The notes beneath the pieces were generated by a model. It had not been told where the DNA came from, did no database searches, and saw nothing but the letters and a program-made list of their open reading frames with translations. Of a stretch of 61,338 nt of DNA, positions 9,006 through 18,050 are shown one piece after another. The translations under genes and the position numbers were made by a program. This stretch comes from Paracoccaceae bacterium (GTDB taxonomy: Bacteria > Pseudomonadota > Alphaproteobacteria > Rhodobacterales > Rhodobacteraceae), in the NCBI GenBank assembly GCA_029862205.1, contig JAOTXT010000021.1, positions 1-61,338 of the forward strand, written 5' to 3'. The stretch's first letter is position 1, and each line of letters opens with the position of its first letter.

Positions 9006-9348
9006 GGTCGGCGAGTTCGGCCAGTTCCTCGGCGCTTTGACCCTGGGCCTGATCCAAGAGCGCCAGGTAGCGCGCGACGATCTCGCGCCCGAGCGCCGTG
9101 AGCTCGGCCCCGCCGCGTGCGCTGCCGCCGGTGCGGGTGGCGACGACTGGCTGGCCGAAGGTTTGGTTCATCTGATCGACCAGCAGCCAGGCGCGGCGGT
9201 AGGACATGTTCATGGTCCGGGCCGCGGCCGCGATCGACCGATCGGCGTCGATGGCTTGCAGCAGGCGGATCTTGCCGGGACCGAGCTGGCCGCGTTCGCC
9301 GAAATAGATCTTGATCCAGAGTCTGGGGGTGGTGTCCGCGCCTGCCAT
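8986..9348 (-). CDS. modE: Short ModE-type molybdate-responsive regulator (DNA-binding domain only)
   Basis: 120 residues with the winged helix-turn-helix of the ModE N-terminal family: KIRLLQAIDADRSIAAAARTMNMSYRRAW followed by the LVDQMN recognition region and GGxxGGGAxLT-like RTGGSARGGAELTALG. E. coli ModE is about 260 residues and has two C-terminal molbindin domains; these are absent here, so sensing must come from a partner or from this domain itself. It is convergent with modC and the likely reader of the operator upstream of modA. Short ModE proteins are known in alphaproteobacteria. Confidence 0.85.
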   Translation of the reverse strand: MAGADTTPRLWIKIYFGERGQLGPGKIRLLQAIDADRSIAAAARTMNMSYRRAWLLVDQMNQTFGQPVVATRTGGSARGGAELTALGREIVARYLALLDQAQGQSAEELAELADLIQPDD

Positions 9349-9387
9349 AGGGTGCTGATAACAGATGTCGCGTGAGAAAACACCGAT

Positions 9388-9455
9388 GCCCCGGACGTGA
9401 TCCGGGGCCTCGATGACCGGTGAAACCCCACGAGGTCCCGGCTCAAGGCCGGGAC
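9388..9455. repeat. Bipartite palindromic repeat, copy 1
   Basis: Two hairpins with a 26-bp spacer: a GCCCCGGA/TCCGGGGC stem at 9388-9408 and a GTCCCGG/CCGGGAC stem at 9435-9455. The same pair recurs at 18875-18944 (inverted), 31443-31509 and 39646-39713 (inverted). Intergenic, between modE and the flavoenzyme gene. Confidence 0.8.
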
Positions 9456-9463
9456 ATGCGGCG

Positions 9464-11416
9464 CTAGATCGCCCAGGCGGCCTTCATGCCTTCCAGCACC
9501 GCTTCTTCGGCGGTGCGCGGAACCAGGCAATCGCCGATTAGGGTCACGTCGTAGCCGTCGAGCTCGGCCAAGAGCGCGTCCCGGGACGCACCGCCCTGGG
9601 CGAGCACCAGGGTATCGACGCCTTCCAGGATCATCGGGTCGCCCGAGGCGGAATGCTGCAAATACACACTGTCCTCGTCGGCACCGTGGAAGCGCGCATA
9701 AGGGATGATCTCGACCCCCAGCCGGTGGCAGCGTGCCACCATCATGTCGCGGGTGTAGTTCTGCACCTGCTCACCGGCCATGCGCCCATTGACCGCCAGG
9801 CGCACCCGGCAGCCCTTGGCGGCCAGCATTTCGGCCAGGCCGAGCCCCACCCAGTCCGAGCGCCAGTCGTGGATCACGACGGATGCTCCGGGATTGACCT
9901 CGCCCTTGAGCACGGACCAGGCATCGACCGCGTGGGCGCCCTCGGCGATCTCGGCATGGGACGGCGCGCGCGGCCCGGCGCCGGTGGCGAGGATCACATG
10001 GTCCGGTGCCAGCGCGTCCACCAAGGCACGGTCGCCACGGGTGTTGAGATGAATCTCCGCACCCGCCGCCTCGGCGTCGCGGGCGAGGTTGGTGACGATG
10101 CCGCCAAACTCGGCCCGGCCCGGCAGCAATTGCGCCAGCAGCGCTTGGCCGCCGAGGCGCGGCTCCGCCTCGACCAAGGTCACCTCGTGCCCCCGCGCCG
10201 CCGCTACGGCGGCCGCCTTCAGCCCGCCTGGACCACCGCCGATCACCAGCACATTGCGCGATGCCGCGGCAGGGGTCGTCGCCCCATAGCTCAGTTCGCG
10301 TCCGGTTTCCGGATGCTGGATGCACGAAATCGGAAAGCCGATCTGGAAATGCCCGATACAGGCCTGGTTGCAGCCGATGCAGGCGCGGATGTCCTCGACC
10401 CGGTCCTCGGCCGCCTTGCCCGCCATCGCGGGGTCGCAGATCATCGCTCGGGTCATGCCGCACATATCCGCCTGGCCGGTGGCGATCGCCTGCTCGGCCT
10501 GGTGCGGCTGGTTGATCCGGCCGGCGACCAGGACCGGGATTTCCACCTGGGCTTTCACCGCCGCCGCGAAGGGCGCCACATAGGCGCCCTCGATGAACAT
10601 GGGCGGCACGATGTGGGTGGCGCCGCCGATCGAGGACGAGGTGCCGGCGATCACATTGACGTAGTCGAGGCTTGGCGCCAGCGCGGCAAGGGCCGGCAGG
10701 GTCTCGGCCTCGGTCAGCCCATCGGCGTCCTTCTCATCACCCGAGATGCGCAAGCCCACGACGAAATCGCCGCCCACTGATTTACGCACTTCTTCAACGA
10801 CTTCCCGCAGAAACCTGAGGCGGTTATCGAAACTCCCGCCATAGTCATCCTCACGCAGGTTGACGCGCGGGTTCAGGAACTGCGCCGGCAGGTAGCCGTG
10901 GCTGGCGACGATCTCGACCCCATCAATGCCGGCCTCGCGGATGCGCGCCGCGCCTGCCGCATAGCCCGCGACGATCTCGCCAATCATCGCCTGGTCCAGC
11001 GCCCGGGGCATGCAGTGGAACCGGTCGCTGGGCACGGCCGAGGGGCCGTAGGCGACGGGGATCGAGCCGTCCTGGCTTTCGTGAATTTCGCGCCCCGGGT
11101 GGAAGATCTGGGCAAAGACTTTCGTGCCATGCGCATGGAGCCGCTCGGCCAGGCGCCGGTAGCCGGGGATGCAGCCGTCATCGAGCGCCAGCAGCATCCG
11201 GGTGGTGTAACGCGCGGTCTCGTGGATGCCGGCGACCTGGGTGACGATCAGTCCCGCCCCGCCGCGCGCCCGCGCCTCGTGATAGGCGATCAGCGCATCG
11301 TTCACCGTGCCGTCATCCGGGATCATCGTGTCATGCCCGGTCGAGAGGATGCGGTTGCGGATCTCGACCTTGCCGATGGTTACGGGCGTGAAGAGATTGG
11401 GGAAGAGGTTCGACAT
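9464..11416 (-). CDS. FMN/4Fe-4S/FAD oxidoreductase, trimethylamine dehydrogenase or DgcA-like
   Basis: 650 residues. The N-terminal half is an old-yellow-enzyme barrel (LFTPVTIGKVEIRNRI; GIDGVEIVASHGYLPAQFL; NPRVNLREDDYGGS). The linker CIGCNQACIG followed by a cysteine 11 residues later (Cx2Cx3Cx11C) is the 4Fe-4S site of the trimethylamine/dimethylamine dehydrogenase family. The C-terminal half is a FAD/NAD-binding fold (VIGGGPGGLKAAAVAAARGH). Members include TMADH, histamine dehydrogenase, 2,4-dienoyl-CoA reductase and DgcA of dimethylglycine demethylation; this one looks closest to the N-demethylating amine branch, but the substrate is not certain. It stands alone on its strand. Confidence 0.8.
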   Translation of the reverse strand: MSNLFPNLFTPVTIGKVEIRNRILSTGHDTMIPDDGTVNDALIAYHEARARGGAGLIVTQVAGIHETARYTTRMLLALDDGCIPGYRRLAERLHAHGTKVFAQIFHPGREIHESQDGSIPVAYGPSAVPSDRFHCMPRALDQAMIGEIVAGYAAGAARIREAGIDGVEIVASHGYLPAQFLNPRVNLREDDYGGSFDNRLRFLREVVEEVRKSVGGDFVVGLRISGDEKDADGLTEAETLPALAALAPSLDYVNVIAGTSSSIGGATHIVPPMFIEGAYVAPFAAAVKAQVEIPVLVAGRINQPHQAEQAIATGQADMCGMTRAMICDPAMAGKAAEDRVEDIRACIGCNQACIGHFQIGFPISCIQHPETGRELSYGATTPAAASRNVLVIGGGPGGLKAAAVAAARGHEVTLVEAEPRLGGQALLAQLLPGRAEFGGIVTNLARDAEAAGAEIHLNTRGDRALVDALAPDHVILATGAGPRAPSHAEIAEGAHAVDAWSVLKGEVNPGASVVIHDWRSDWVGLGLAEMLAAKGCRVRLAVNGRMAGEQVQNYTRDMMVARCHRLGVEIIPYARFHGADEDSVYLQHSASGDPMILEGVDTLVLAQGGASRDALLAELDGYDVTLIGDCLVPRTAEEAVLEGMKAAWAI

Positions 11417-11537
11417 GCGCGGGCTCCCGAATGCGCGGTATCGCGCGATTCCCTGGCTTGACTGTCCTCAATGAAGCCATGCGGGGTCCATGAAAAATTT
11501 GTGGTTCCCGAGGGACAGGTGCGCGTGACGCGGGCGC

Positions 11538-12257
11538 TTACGCCGCGCGCATCAGCGCCGCCGCGATGATCTCGGGCACCGCCGGGTCGGTGCCGATCGG
11601 ATCGAGCATGCGCCCGGGGAATTCGGCCTCTGCCAGGGCCTCGGGCAGGTCGCCCTCCACATGGCCGGCGCGCCCGGCGAAGAACGGCAGGCAAAGCGCG
11701 GGGGCCGAAGCCCGGGCCGCCTCGGCCAAATACGGCGCCTCGTCGACAAAGCCGGTCAGGACCTCGCGGAACCGACCGCTTCCAGCGATCACCGTGGCGG
11801 CGGCACGGGCCGCGGCGGACGGGCGCGGGTCCGAGGGCGAGCCATGGGCGGCGAGCATCACCGCAACGCTGCCGGGCGGATGCGCGACCGCCGCCTCCGC
11901 CGCCCGCTCGAGGCAAAGACGCTGGACGGCCGAATCCATCCCGAAGGCGGGCACCACGCGGTGCGCGCCAGAACCTGCCGCTGCCAGGCGCCGGGGCAGC
12001 TCGTCGCTGACGAACCAGCCGTCCGACATGAAATGGGGATAGACGAGAAGAGGCCCGGGATCACACCCAGGGCCGAGCCCTGCGACCGCCGCCTTGAGAG
12101 CCCCGGGCGCCGCCAGGGTCGCCCCGGCGACCGACCAGCCCGGCAGATGGCTCGCCACCGACCGCGCCAAGGCGCGCATCACGTCCTCGGGCCCCTCCGG
12201 GTCCGAGGGCGAGCCATGAGCCACGATCAGCGCATTGCCGGGTGTTCGCTCCACCAT
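11538..12257 (-). CDS. CbiX/sirohydrochlorin chelatase-like protein
   Basis: 239 residues from the ATG at 12257; an upstream TTG would add 14 residues of unconvincing sequence. Two repeated halves each begin with the chelatase motif: LIVAHGSPSDPEGPE near the start and VMLAAHGSPSDPRPS near residue 135, the His being the metal-inserting residue. Further conserved stretches are LLVYPHFMSDGWFV and LCLPFFAGRAGHVEGDLPEAL. CbiX/SirB-type class II chelatases insert Co or Fe into sirohydrochlorin for cobalamin or siroheme. Two-domain members of this length are known. No other cobalamin gene is nearby, so which pathway it serves is open. Confidence 0.75.
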   Translation of the reverse strand: MVERTPGNALIVAHGSPSDPEGPEDVMRALARSVASHLPGWSVAGATLAAPGALKAAVAGLGPGCDPGPLLVYPHFMSDGWFVSDELPRRLAAAGSGAHRVVPAFGMDSAVQRLCLERAAEAAVAHPPGSVAVMLAAHGSPSDPRPSAAARAAATVIAGSGRFREVLTGFVDEAPYLAEAARASAPALCLPFFAGRAGHVEGDLPEALAEAEFPGRMLDPIGTDPAVPEIIAAALMRAA

Positions 12258-12464
12258 CCGGCGAGGTTTAGGGCAGTCGCGCCCGGCATCAAGGGTCAAA
12301 GACCGTGAAGAGTCAGATTCCGGCCAGATTTCCGCACCGCTCCACCTTGCCGCCTCACCCCGAATCTAGTATCTCTCGAATCCCGTGGAACCAAATAAAG
12401 GGGCGCACCGGGACCGTCCGGAAGCGTCCGAGAAAACCCACCGAGGAAATCCACGGGGTCGAGC

Positions 12465-14120
12465 ATGGCACGGTATGTCTTCATCACGGGTGGCGTGGTT
12501 TCCAGCCTTGGCAAAGGGCTGGCGTCGGCTGCCTTGGGCGCGTTGTTGCAGGCGCGCGGCTACACCGTCCGGCTGAGGAAACTCGATCCCTATCTGAACG
12601 TCGACCCGGGCACCATGTCGCCCTTCGAGCATGGCGAGGTCTATGTGACCGATGACGGGGCCGAGACCGACCTGGACCTCGGCCATTACGAACGTTTCAC
12701 CGGGGTCGCCGCCCGCAAGACCGACTCGGTGAGCTCGGGCCGGATCTATTCCAACGTGCTCGAGAAGGAGCGCCGGGGCGACTATCTGGGCAAGACGATC
12801 CAGGTCATTCCCCACGTCACCAACGAGATCAAGGAATGGATCGCCATCGGCGACACGGAGGTCGATTTCATGCTGTGCGAGATCGGCGGCACGGTCGGCG
12901 ATATCGAGGGCCTTCCGTTTTTCGAGGCGATCCGGCAATTCGGGCAGGAGCGGCCCCGGGGCGAGTGTATCTACGTTCACCTGACGCTGCTGCCCTATGT
13001 GGCCGCCTCGGGCGAGCTCAAGACCAAGCCGACCCAACACTCGGTCAAGGAGCTGCGTTCGATCGGCATCGCGCCAGACGTGCTGGTCTGCCGGACCGAG
13101 CACCCGATCCCGGAGAAGGAGATCCAGAAGATCGCGCTTTTCTGCAATGTGCGCGAGAACGCGGTGATTCCAGCCCATGACCTGAAATCGATCTACGAGG
13201 CGCCGTTGGCCTATCACGAGGTCGGCCTCGACCAGGCGGTGCTGGACGCGTTCGGCATATCGCCCGCGCCGCGTCCGGATCTGGTGCGCTGGAACAATGT
13301 GGTGGACGCGGTCCACAACCCGGACGGCGAGGTGAACATCGCGATCGTCGGTAAATACACCCAGCTGGAAGACGCCTATAAATCGATCGCCGAGGCGCTG
13401 ACCCATGGCGGCATCGCCAACCGGGTGAAGGTGACGTCCGAATGGCTGGATTCGGAGATCTTCGAGCGCGAGGACCCGGCGCCCTATCTGGAGAATTTCG
13501 ACGGCATCCTGGTCCCCGGCGGCTTCGGCGAGCGTGGCACCGAGGGGATGATCCACGCCGCCGAGTTCGCGCGGCTGCGCAACGTGCCCTATTTCGGCAT
13601 CTGTCTGGGCATGCAGATGGCGGTGATCGAGGCGACGCGGAACCTGATGGGGGTCGCGCGGGCAGGGTCGGAGGAATTCGACCACGAGGCCGAGAAAAAG
13701 GGTGGCGAAAAGCGGTTCGAACCGGTGGTCTATCACCTGAAAGAATGGCTGGAGGGCAACCGCACCATCAAGCGCGAGGTGACCGACGACAAGGGCGGCA
13801 CCATGCGGCTGGGGGCCTACAACGCGAACCTGGCCGAGGGCAGCCAGGTGGCGAAGATATACGGCGACCAGGCGATCTCCGAGCGTCATCGCCACCGCTA
13901 CGAAGTGGCGCTAAGCTATCGCGAGAAGCTGGAGGGGGTGGGGCTGAAGTTTAGCGGCATGTCGCCCGACGGCCGGCTGCCGGAGATCGTGGAGATCCCT
14001 GGCCACCCCTGGTTCGTGGGCGTGCAGTTCCACCCGGAGCTGAAGTCGAAACCGTTCGAGCCGCATCCTCTGTTCGCGGATTTTGTCAGGGCGGCGGTGG
14101 AGCAGGGGCGGTTGGTTTAG
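12465..14120 (+). CDS. pyrG: CTP synthase
   Basis: 551 residues, the usual full length. The N-terminal synthetase domain begins [19 protein letters not shown] with the ATP-binding P-loop, followed by [20 protein letters not shown]. The C-terminal class I glutamine amidotransferase domain has the nucleophile elbow [11 protein letters not shown], and the triad is completed by the HPE in [12 protein letters not shown]. It converts UTP to CTP with glutamine as nitrogen donor, in the cytoplasm. The ribosome site is weak (GAGGAAA about 20 bp upstream), but the start is fixed by the conserved N-terminus. Confidence 0.98.
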   Translation: MARYVFITGGVVSSLGKGLASAALGALLQARGYTVRLRKLDPYLNVDPGTMSPFEHGEVYVTDDGAETDLDLGHYERFTGVAARKTDSVSSGRIYSNVLEKERRGDYLGKTIQVIPHVTNEIKEWIAIGDTEVDFMLCEIGGTVGDIEGLPFFEAIRQFGQERPRGECIYVHLTLLPYVAASGELKTKPTQHSVKELRSIGIAPDVLVCRTEHPIPEKEIQKIALFCNVRENAVIPAHDLKSIYEAPLAYHEVGLDQAVLDAFGISPAPRPDLVRWNNVVDAVHNPDGEVNIAIVGKYTQLEDAYKSIAEALTHGGIANRVKVTSEWLDSEIFEREDPAPYLENFDGILVPGGFGERGTEGMIHAAEFARLRNVPYFGICLGMQMAVIEATRNLMGVARAGSEEFDHEAEKKGGEKRFEPVVYHLKEWLEGNRTIKREVTDDKGGTMRLGAYNANLAEGSQVAKIYGDQAISERHRHRYEVALSYREKLEGVGLKFSGMSPDGRLPEIVEIPGHPWFVGVQFHPELKSKPFEPHPLFADFVRAAVEQGRLV

Positions 14121-14146
14121 GGCGGTCCCGGCCCGCGCCGGGCCCC

Positions 14147-14214
14147 GTAGGGTGGAACTTGTTCCACCACTCATTCCCGCCGGCGTCATGATGGTGCATC
14201 AAGATGCACCCTAC
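14147..14214. repeat. REP-like hairpins with GTAG foot, left of RAYT
   Basis: Two hairpins: 14147-14168 is GTAG followed by the stem GGTGGAAC/GTTCCACC on the plus strand, and 14193-14214 is the stem GGTGCATC/GATGCACC ending in CTAC, i.e. the foot on the minus strand. The second lies inside the 3' end of the RAYT gene. They face each other as in a bacterial interspersed mosaic element. Confidence 0.85.
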
Positions 14215-14767
14215 AGGACTTGGCGATCTCATTCTGCTCACCCCAATCGACCGACACAAGGGCGCTCTGATCCCCGCCCCAATCTATCGGCAGAACGCCC
14301 GTTTTGACGTAACGATGAAACGACGAATGCGGCCAATCGCGGACGCGGTTGACCAGACCGTGCGTGATCGGCTTGAAGTGGACATAGTCCAGATGCGCTT
14401 CGAAGTCCCTTTGGTCGCGGATCAGATGCTCCCAGTAGCGTCGTTGCCAGATGCCCCGTTCGCCGCGCCGCTGACGGTTCAGCGCGATCGGCTCGGTGGC
14501 CGGCAACGACCTGACGAACAGGGTCTTGAAGTAACGCCAGCGAAGCGGGAAGTCGGAGTCACCTGCGGGGAGCCGCATTATTGCGTGCAGATGGTCGGGC
14601 AGCACCACCGCCGCCTCAAGCGTGAAAGGATACCGCCGGCGCACCGCGGATGCCGCGGCGCGCGGCCGCTCGATCTCGCGGACCAGCAGGTCCGAACCGC
14701 GGTGGCTCAGATTCACCGTGAAGAACCAGGTTCCACCCGGGGTGCGGACCCGGTGATAGTTGGACAT
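14186..14767 (-). CDS. REP-associated tyrosine transposase (RAYT, Y1 family)
   Basis: 193 residues from the ATG at 14767 (MSNYHRVRTPGGTWFFTVNL, the usual start of the family); starting further upstream would read into a repeat. The HUH-like pair is in VVLPDHLHAIMRLP, and the tyrosine region is HLDYVHFKPITHGLV with QRRYWEHLI before it. RAYTs are single-stranded DNA nucleases related to IS200/IS605 transposases that cut at REP hairpins bearing a 5' GTAG foot. Hairpins of exactly this form flank the gene on both sides (14147-14214 and 14784-14805). The frame looks intact. Confidence 0.9.
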   Translation of the reverse strand: MSNYHRVRTPGGTWFFTVNLSHRGSDLLVREIERPRAAASAVRRRYPFTLEAAVVLPDHLHAIMRLPAGDSDFPLRWRYFKTLFVRSLPATEPIALNRQRRGERGIWQRRYWEHLIRDQRDFEAHLDYVHFKPITHGLVNRVRDWPHSSFHRYVKTGVLPIDWGGDQSALVSVDWGEQNEIAKSCRVHLDAPS

Positions 14768-14783
14768 GGCAGGCCGTTCAGAT

Positions 14784-14805
14784 GGTGGATCAAGATCCAC
14801 CCTAC
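14784..14805 (-). repeat. REP-like hairpin with GTAG foot, right of RAYT
   Basis: Stem GGTGGATC/GATCCACC ending in CTAC, so the GTAG foot is read on the minus strand. Same loop (AA between ATC and GAT) as the copy at 14193-14214 but a different stem base pair, showing compensatory change. It sits 17 bp upstream of the RAYT start codon. Confidence 0.85.
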
Positions 14806-14922
14806 GAAGCTGAACTTCGTTAACGAAGCGTGACCAATTGCGGTCGCGCGCCCGTCGGGCGGTTTGGTCGCAACTCTGCTATACTCCCGCCGTTCCAGCA
14901 CACATTTTGGGAGCGATGACCC

Positions 14923-15390
14923 ATGAAACCGATCCTCGCGTTTGCCCTTCTCGTTTTCCTGCTTGCCCCGCTCGCCGCCCCCGCCCAGACCCTCTACCCG
15001 ATGACCTGCGGGGTTGGCGGCGGGATGCGGATGATCCTCTCGCCCAATGGCGACAAGACCACGATCCAGCTTCGGTTCCGAAAGGCGCGCCAGGCGGCGC
15101 GGGTAGTGCGCCCCGCACCTGGGGAATGCGCCTGGTGGGACCGGCCGCTCAATGCGCGCGAGCCGACGCTGATGGCAATCGAGGTCAAGGCCGAGCTTTG
15201 GACCGAGTTCCGGACCGTCGGCTCGGGCCCGGCCTCGGCGGGCGTCGTCTCGAAACGCTCGAACCTCAGCGATCAGCGCACGGCGAACTTCCTGCTGGAC
15301 GCGGTCCGGCGCGGCTCGTGCTTTGTCGTCAACACGTTCAACACCAACCGGGGGTATTTCGAGATCGTCGCGATTACCGAAGGGTGTTGA
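14923..15390 (+). CDS. Hypothetical secreted protein
   Basis: 155 residues. A clear Sec signal peptide (MKPILAFALLVFLLAPLAAPAQ) with cleavage likely after APA or AQ, then a mature domain of about 130 residues with four cysteines (MTCGV, GECAWW, GSCFV and the final GC), compatible with two disulfides in the periplasm. No family is recognised. It lies just right of the RAYT unit and is followed by a convergent gene that also encodes an exported protein. Confidence 0.7.
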   Translation: MKPILAFALLVFLLAPLAAPAQTLYPMTCGVGGGMRMILSPNGDKTTIQLRFRKARQAARVVRPAPGECAWWDRPLNAREPTLMAIEVKAELWTEFRTVGSGPASAGVVSKRSNLSDQRTANFLLDAVRRGSCFVVNTFNTNRGYFEIVAITEGC

Positions 15391-15426
15391 GCGGGCGCCG
15401 ACTGAACGGGATACCGCGCGCGAGCC

Positions 15427-16014
15427 TCAATGGCTCGTGACGATGATCGCCAGTTCGGTGTTGCGGGATTTGGCCTCGATCTCGCCGAGCGGCGGACCGA
15501 GGCCCGAGAGCCGCGCGCCGGCCTCGGCCGGTTTCGGGCGGCCCTCGACCACGTAGGTCTTGCCGTAGCTGTCGGCCAGATAGGTCGTGCGGGTCTGCCC
15601 GGCGACGCGCGCCAGCGTTTCGGTGTCGGGGAAGACCAGCACCAGATAGTCGCCCGCCCGGGCTGCCTCGGCGACCGGCGGGACCTTGCGGAACCGCTGG
15701 GCCGTGATGTCTTGCGTGACGTTGGTGTTGAGGAACTCCAGGACCACGCCCAGGTTCACCCGGTCCTCGTCGCGGACCTCCGCCACTTTCCGGGTTGAGA
15801 GCAGGTAGACCGGCCCCTGCCAGCCGGCGGCGCCCCGGGCGGCGAACAGGATGCCATCGGGCACGAACCGCCCTTCGCTGATCAGGTGAAGCTCGGCGCG
15901 GGCATAGCGGGGCTCGTCCTCGTTATGGTTGCCCGCGATCGCAAGCGGCCCGAGGGCGAGGCCGGTGACGACAAGCGCGGCGAAAAAGGCCGGCAAGCTG
16001 CGCGATCGGGCCAT
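15427..16014 (-). CDS. Hypothetical exported protein
   Basis: 195 residues from the ATG at 16014, which has an AGGA ribosome site 7 bp upstream; the frame extends further but without plausible coding character. A signal peptide (ARSRSLPAFFAALVVTGLALGPLAIA) is followed by an acidic start GNHNEDEPRYARAELHLIS. The rest includes DYLVLVFPDTETLARVAG and a charged tail. No known family is recognised; the pattern suggests a soluble periplasmic protein. Convergent with the secreted-protein gene at 14923-15390 and divergent from ddaH, 99 bp apart. Confidence 0.6.
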   Translation of the reverse strand: MARSRSLPAFFAALVVTGLALGPLAIAGNHNEDEPRYARAELHLISEGRFVPDGILFAARGAAGWQGPVYLLSTRKVAEVRDEDRVNLGVVLEFLNTNVTQDITAQRFRKVPPVAEAARAGDYLVLVFPDTETLARVAGQTRTTYLADSYGKTYVVEGRPKPAEAGARLSGLGPPLGEIEAKSRNTELAIIVTSH

Positions 16015-16113
16015 GATCCATCCTAGCATGATAAGGCTGAACGCGCGACGCGCGGCATTCCGGCGGATACCCGGCATCTCGACAGGGCGCAGGACGTGCG
16101 ATAAGCGGCGGCG

Positions 16114-16926
16114 ATGGCCGATCCCGCGCTTGCCTGCAACTTCACCCATGCGATCACCCGCGCCCCCGGGCCCGAGGTGACCGGGGGCCTGCGCGCGGCC
16201 GATACCGGGGCGCCGGACCTTGACGCTTTCCTGGACCACCATGCGGCCTATATCGCGGCCTTGCGCGAGACCGGCTCACAGGTGGTGGAATTGCCCGCGC
16301 TGCCGGCCTTTCCGGACGGGGTTTTCGTCGAGGACACGGCGCTTTGCCTGCCCGAGGGCGCGGTGGTGCTGCGCCCGGGCGCGCCTTCGCGGCTGGGCGA
16401 GGCCGCCCAGATGGCGCCGGTTTTGGCGCGGTTCTTCCCGGAAATCCGGACAATCGGGAATGGGTTCGTCGAGGGCGGTGATCTCCTCTGGACCGGAGCC
16501 GAGATTCTGGCCGGGCGCTCGGCCCGCACGGATGCGGCGGGGATTGGCGAACTTGCGCGGCTGGTGGCACCCTGGGGGCATCATGTGCGCGAGGTCGAGA
16601 CGCCGCCGGGGGTGCTGCATTTCAAGACCGATTGCTCGCTGGTCGGTCCCGGGATGGTGCTGGCGACCGAACGGCTGGCGGCCTCGGGCCCGTTCGAGGG
16701 CTACCAGGTGATCCTGACGGCGGAAGGCGAAGAGGCGGCGGCCAACGCGATCCGCTTCAACGAGCTGGTGCTGATGCCCGCAGGGTTCCCGCGCACGGCA
16801 GCGCGCTTGGCGGAGGCGGGATGCGAGGTCCGCGAGATTCCGAATTCGGAGGCGGCGAAGCTGGACGGGGGCATGTCCTGCCTGTCGCTCAGGTTCACAC
16901 CGCCCCGGGAAGGTTGTCCGGTTTGA
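16114..16926 (+). CDS. ddaH: Dimethylarginine dimethylaminohydrolase (DDAH) family protein
   Basis: 270 residues of the guanidino-modifying fold. FVEDTALCL (around residue 70) carries the substrate-binding Glu and Asp, GNGFVEGGDLL and LHFKTDCSL (catalytic His region) follow, and the nucleophilic cysteine is in KLDGGMSCLSLRF near the C-terminus. DDAH hydrolyses N-methylated arginines to citrulline and methylamines; relatives include arginine deiminase. The arrangement FVEDTA...DGGMSCLSLRF matches bacterial DDAH well. An arginase-family gene elsewhere in the window (54049-55020) is a possible functional relative but is not linked. Confidence 0.85.
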   Translation: MADPALACNFTHAITRAPGPEVTGGLRAADTGAPDLDAFLDHHAAYIAALRETGSQVVELPALPAFPDGVFVEDTALCLPEGAVVLRPGAPSRLGEAAQMAPVLARFFPEIRTIGNGFVEGGDLLWTGAEILAGRSARTDAAGIGELARLVAPWGHHVREVETPPGVLHFKTDCSLVGPGMVLATERLAASGPFEGYQVILTAEGEEAAANAIRFNELVLMPAGFPRTAARLAEAGCEVREIPNSEAAKLDGGMSCLSLRFTPPREGCPV

Positions 16927-17313
16927 TCAATTCCGCTCGAGCGCGTGTTCGCGCAGATAGTCCAGCGGCACGATTTCCAGCGCGCGGCGGTGGGTCGCCG
17001 TCAGCTTGACCCGGGGCGCCTGGCCCGCCTCGTAGGCCTGCAGGAACCGCGCGGCGCAGAGGCACCACTGGTCGCCGGGCTTCAGCCCGCCGAAGCCGAA
17101 TTCCGGCCGCGGCGTCGAGAGATCGTTCCCACATTCCTTTGAGAACGCCAGGAAATCCGCCGTCATCACCACACAGACCGTGTGGCTGCCCTGGTCCTCG
17201 GCGGAGGTGTCGCAGCAGCCATTGCGGAAGAACCCGGTCATCGGGCTGGTCGAGCAGGTCTCCAACTGCCCGCCCAAGACGTTCACCGAGGCATCGATCT
17301 CGATCTGGCGCAT
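16927..17313 (-). CDS. DUF2237 family protein
   Basis: 128 residues from the ATG at 17313, preceded by an AGGAGA ribosome site; the frame is open further upstream but the conserved family start NVLGGQLETCSTSPMTGFFR begins just after this codon. The family is cysteine-rich (NGCCDTSAEDQGSHTVC; DQWCLCAARF) and has the signature KPGDQWCLCAARFLQAYEAG. Its biochemical role is unknown; cysteines suggest metal or cofactor binding. The stop abuts the convergent ddaH stop. Confidence 0.85.
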   Translation of the reverse strand: MRQIEIDASVNVLGGQLETCSTSPMTGFFRNGCCDTSAEDQGSHTVCVVMTADFLAFSKECGNDLSTPRPEFGFGGLKPGDQWCLCAARFLQAYEAGQAPRVKLTATHRRALEIVPLDYLREHALERN

Positions 17314-17443
17314 GGTGGTGTCTCCTGAACTCTTGGCCCGCACTCTTGTCTTGGCAGGGCGGCTGCCCTTAACCATATTGCACCAAGACCCCCCCAATCG
17401 TACACGAAATCTGGACGTGCACGAAAAATCGAGAGGCAGAGCC

Positions 17444-18016
17444 ATGAAGTTGACCCGCAGAAGCACACTGACGGCGCTCGGTGCCACAACCCTGGCCGCA
17501 TCCTTGGGTTTGCCCGCGGTGGCGGCCGAGGCGGAAGTCATCGACACCCGCGTCAACCTTGCGTTAGGGCGGCTTTGGAAGGAGACGCCGAACGCGCGCG
17601 ACATCGCCAACAAGGCGAAAGGCATGCTGGTCATGCCCAAGGTCGTCAAGGGCGGCCTGATCGTCGGCGGCGCCTATGGCGAAGGCGCGCTGAAGATCAA
17701 CGACCCGGCGGTCGGCTACGAGCGCCACGGCGGTTATTACTCGGTCGCGGCGGCCTCGGTCGGGCTGCAGATCGGCGTGCAGAAGACCAGCCACGTGCTG
17801 TTCTTCATGACCGACAAGGCGCTGGCCGATTTCCAGCGCGCCGATGGCTGGGAAGCGGGCGCCGATGCCGAGGTCACCTTCCCCGACAAGGGGCTGCATG
17901 CCGGGGTCGATACGACGACGCTGGAGAAACCGGTCATCGGCATCGTCTTCGGTGAGGACGGTCTGTTGATCGGGGCGAGCCTGGAAGGCGCGAAATATTC
18001 GAAGATCAACCGGTAA
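17444..18016 (+). CDS. SYLF/Ysc84 domain lipid-binding protein with Tat signal
   Basis: 190 residues from the ATG at 17444, preceded by GAGAGG. The N-terminus KLTRRSTLTALGATTLAAS is a twin-arginine signal, and the mature part starts after about residue 30. The remainder is the SYLF domain: AKGMLVMPKVVKGGLIVGGAYGEGALKI, YYSVAAASVGLQIGVQ and FPDKGLHAGVDTTTLEKPVI. Bacterial members are periplasmic and bind lipid; a role in envelope maintenance is likely. The stop is 8 bp upstream of a REP-like hairpin at 18025-18050. Confidence 0.9.
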   Translation: MKLTRRSTLTALGATTLAASLGLPAVAAEAEVIDTRVNLALGRLWKETPNARDIANKAKGMLVMPKVVKGGLIVGGAYGEGALKINDPAVGYERHGGYYSVAAASVGLQIGVQKTSHVLFFMTDKALADFQRADGWEAGADAEVTFPDKGLHAGVDTTTLEKPVIGIVFGEDGLLIGASLEGAKYSKINR

Positions 18017-18024
18017 CGGCGGAC

Positions 18025-18050
18025 GGTGGGCTCTGGCGAGCCCACCCTAC
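18025..18050 (-). repeat. REP-like hairpin with GTAG foot overlapping the rpe stop
   Basis: Stem GGTGGGCTC/GAGCCCACC with loop TGGC, ending in CTAC. Read on the minus strand the foot is GTAG, and its TAG is the stop codon of rpe. Another member of the RAYT-associated family. Confidence 0.85.
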
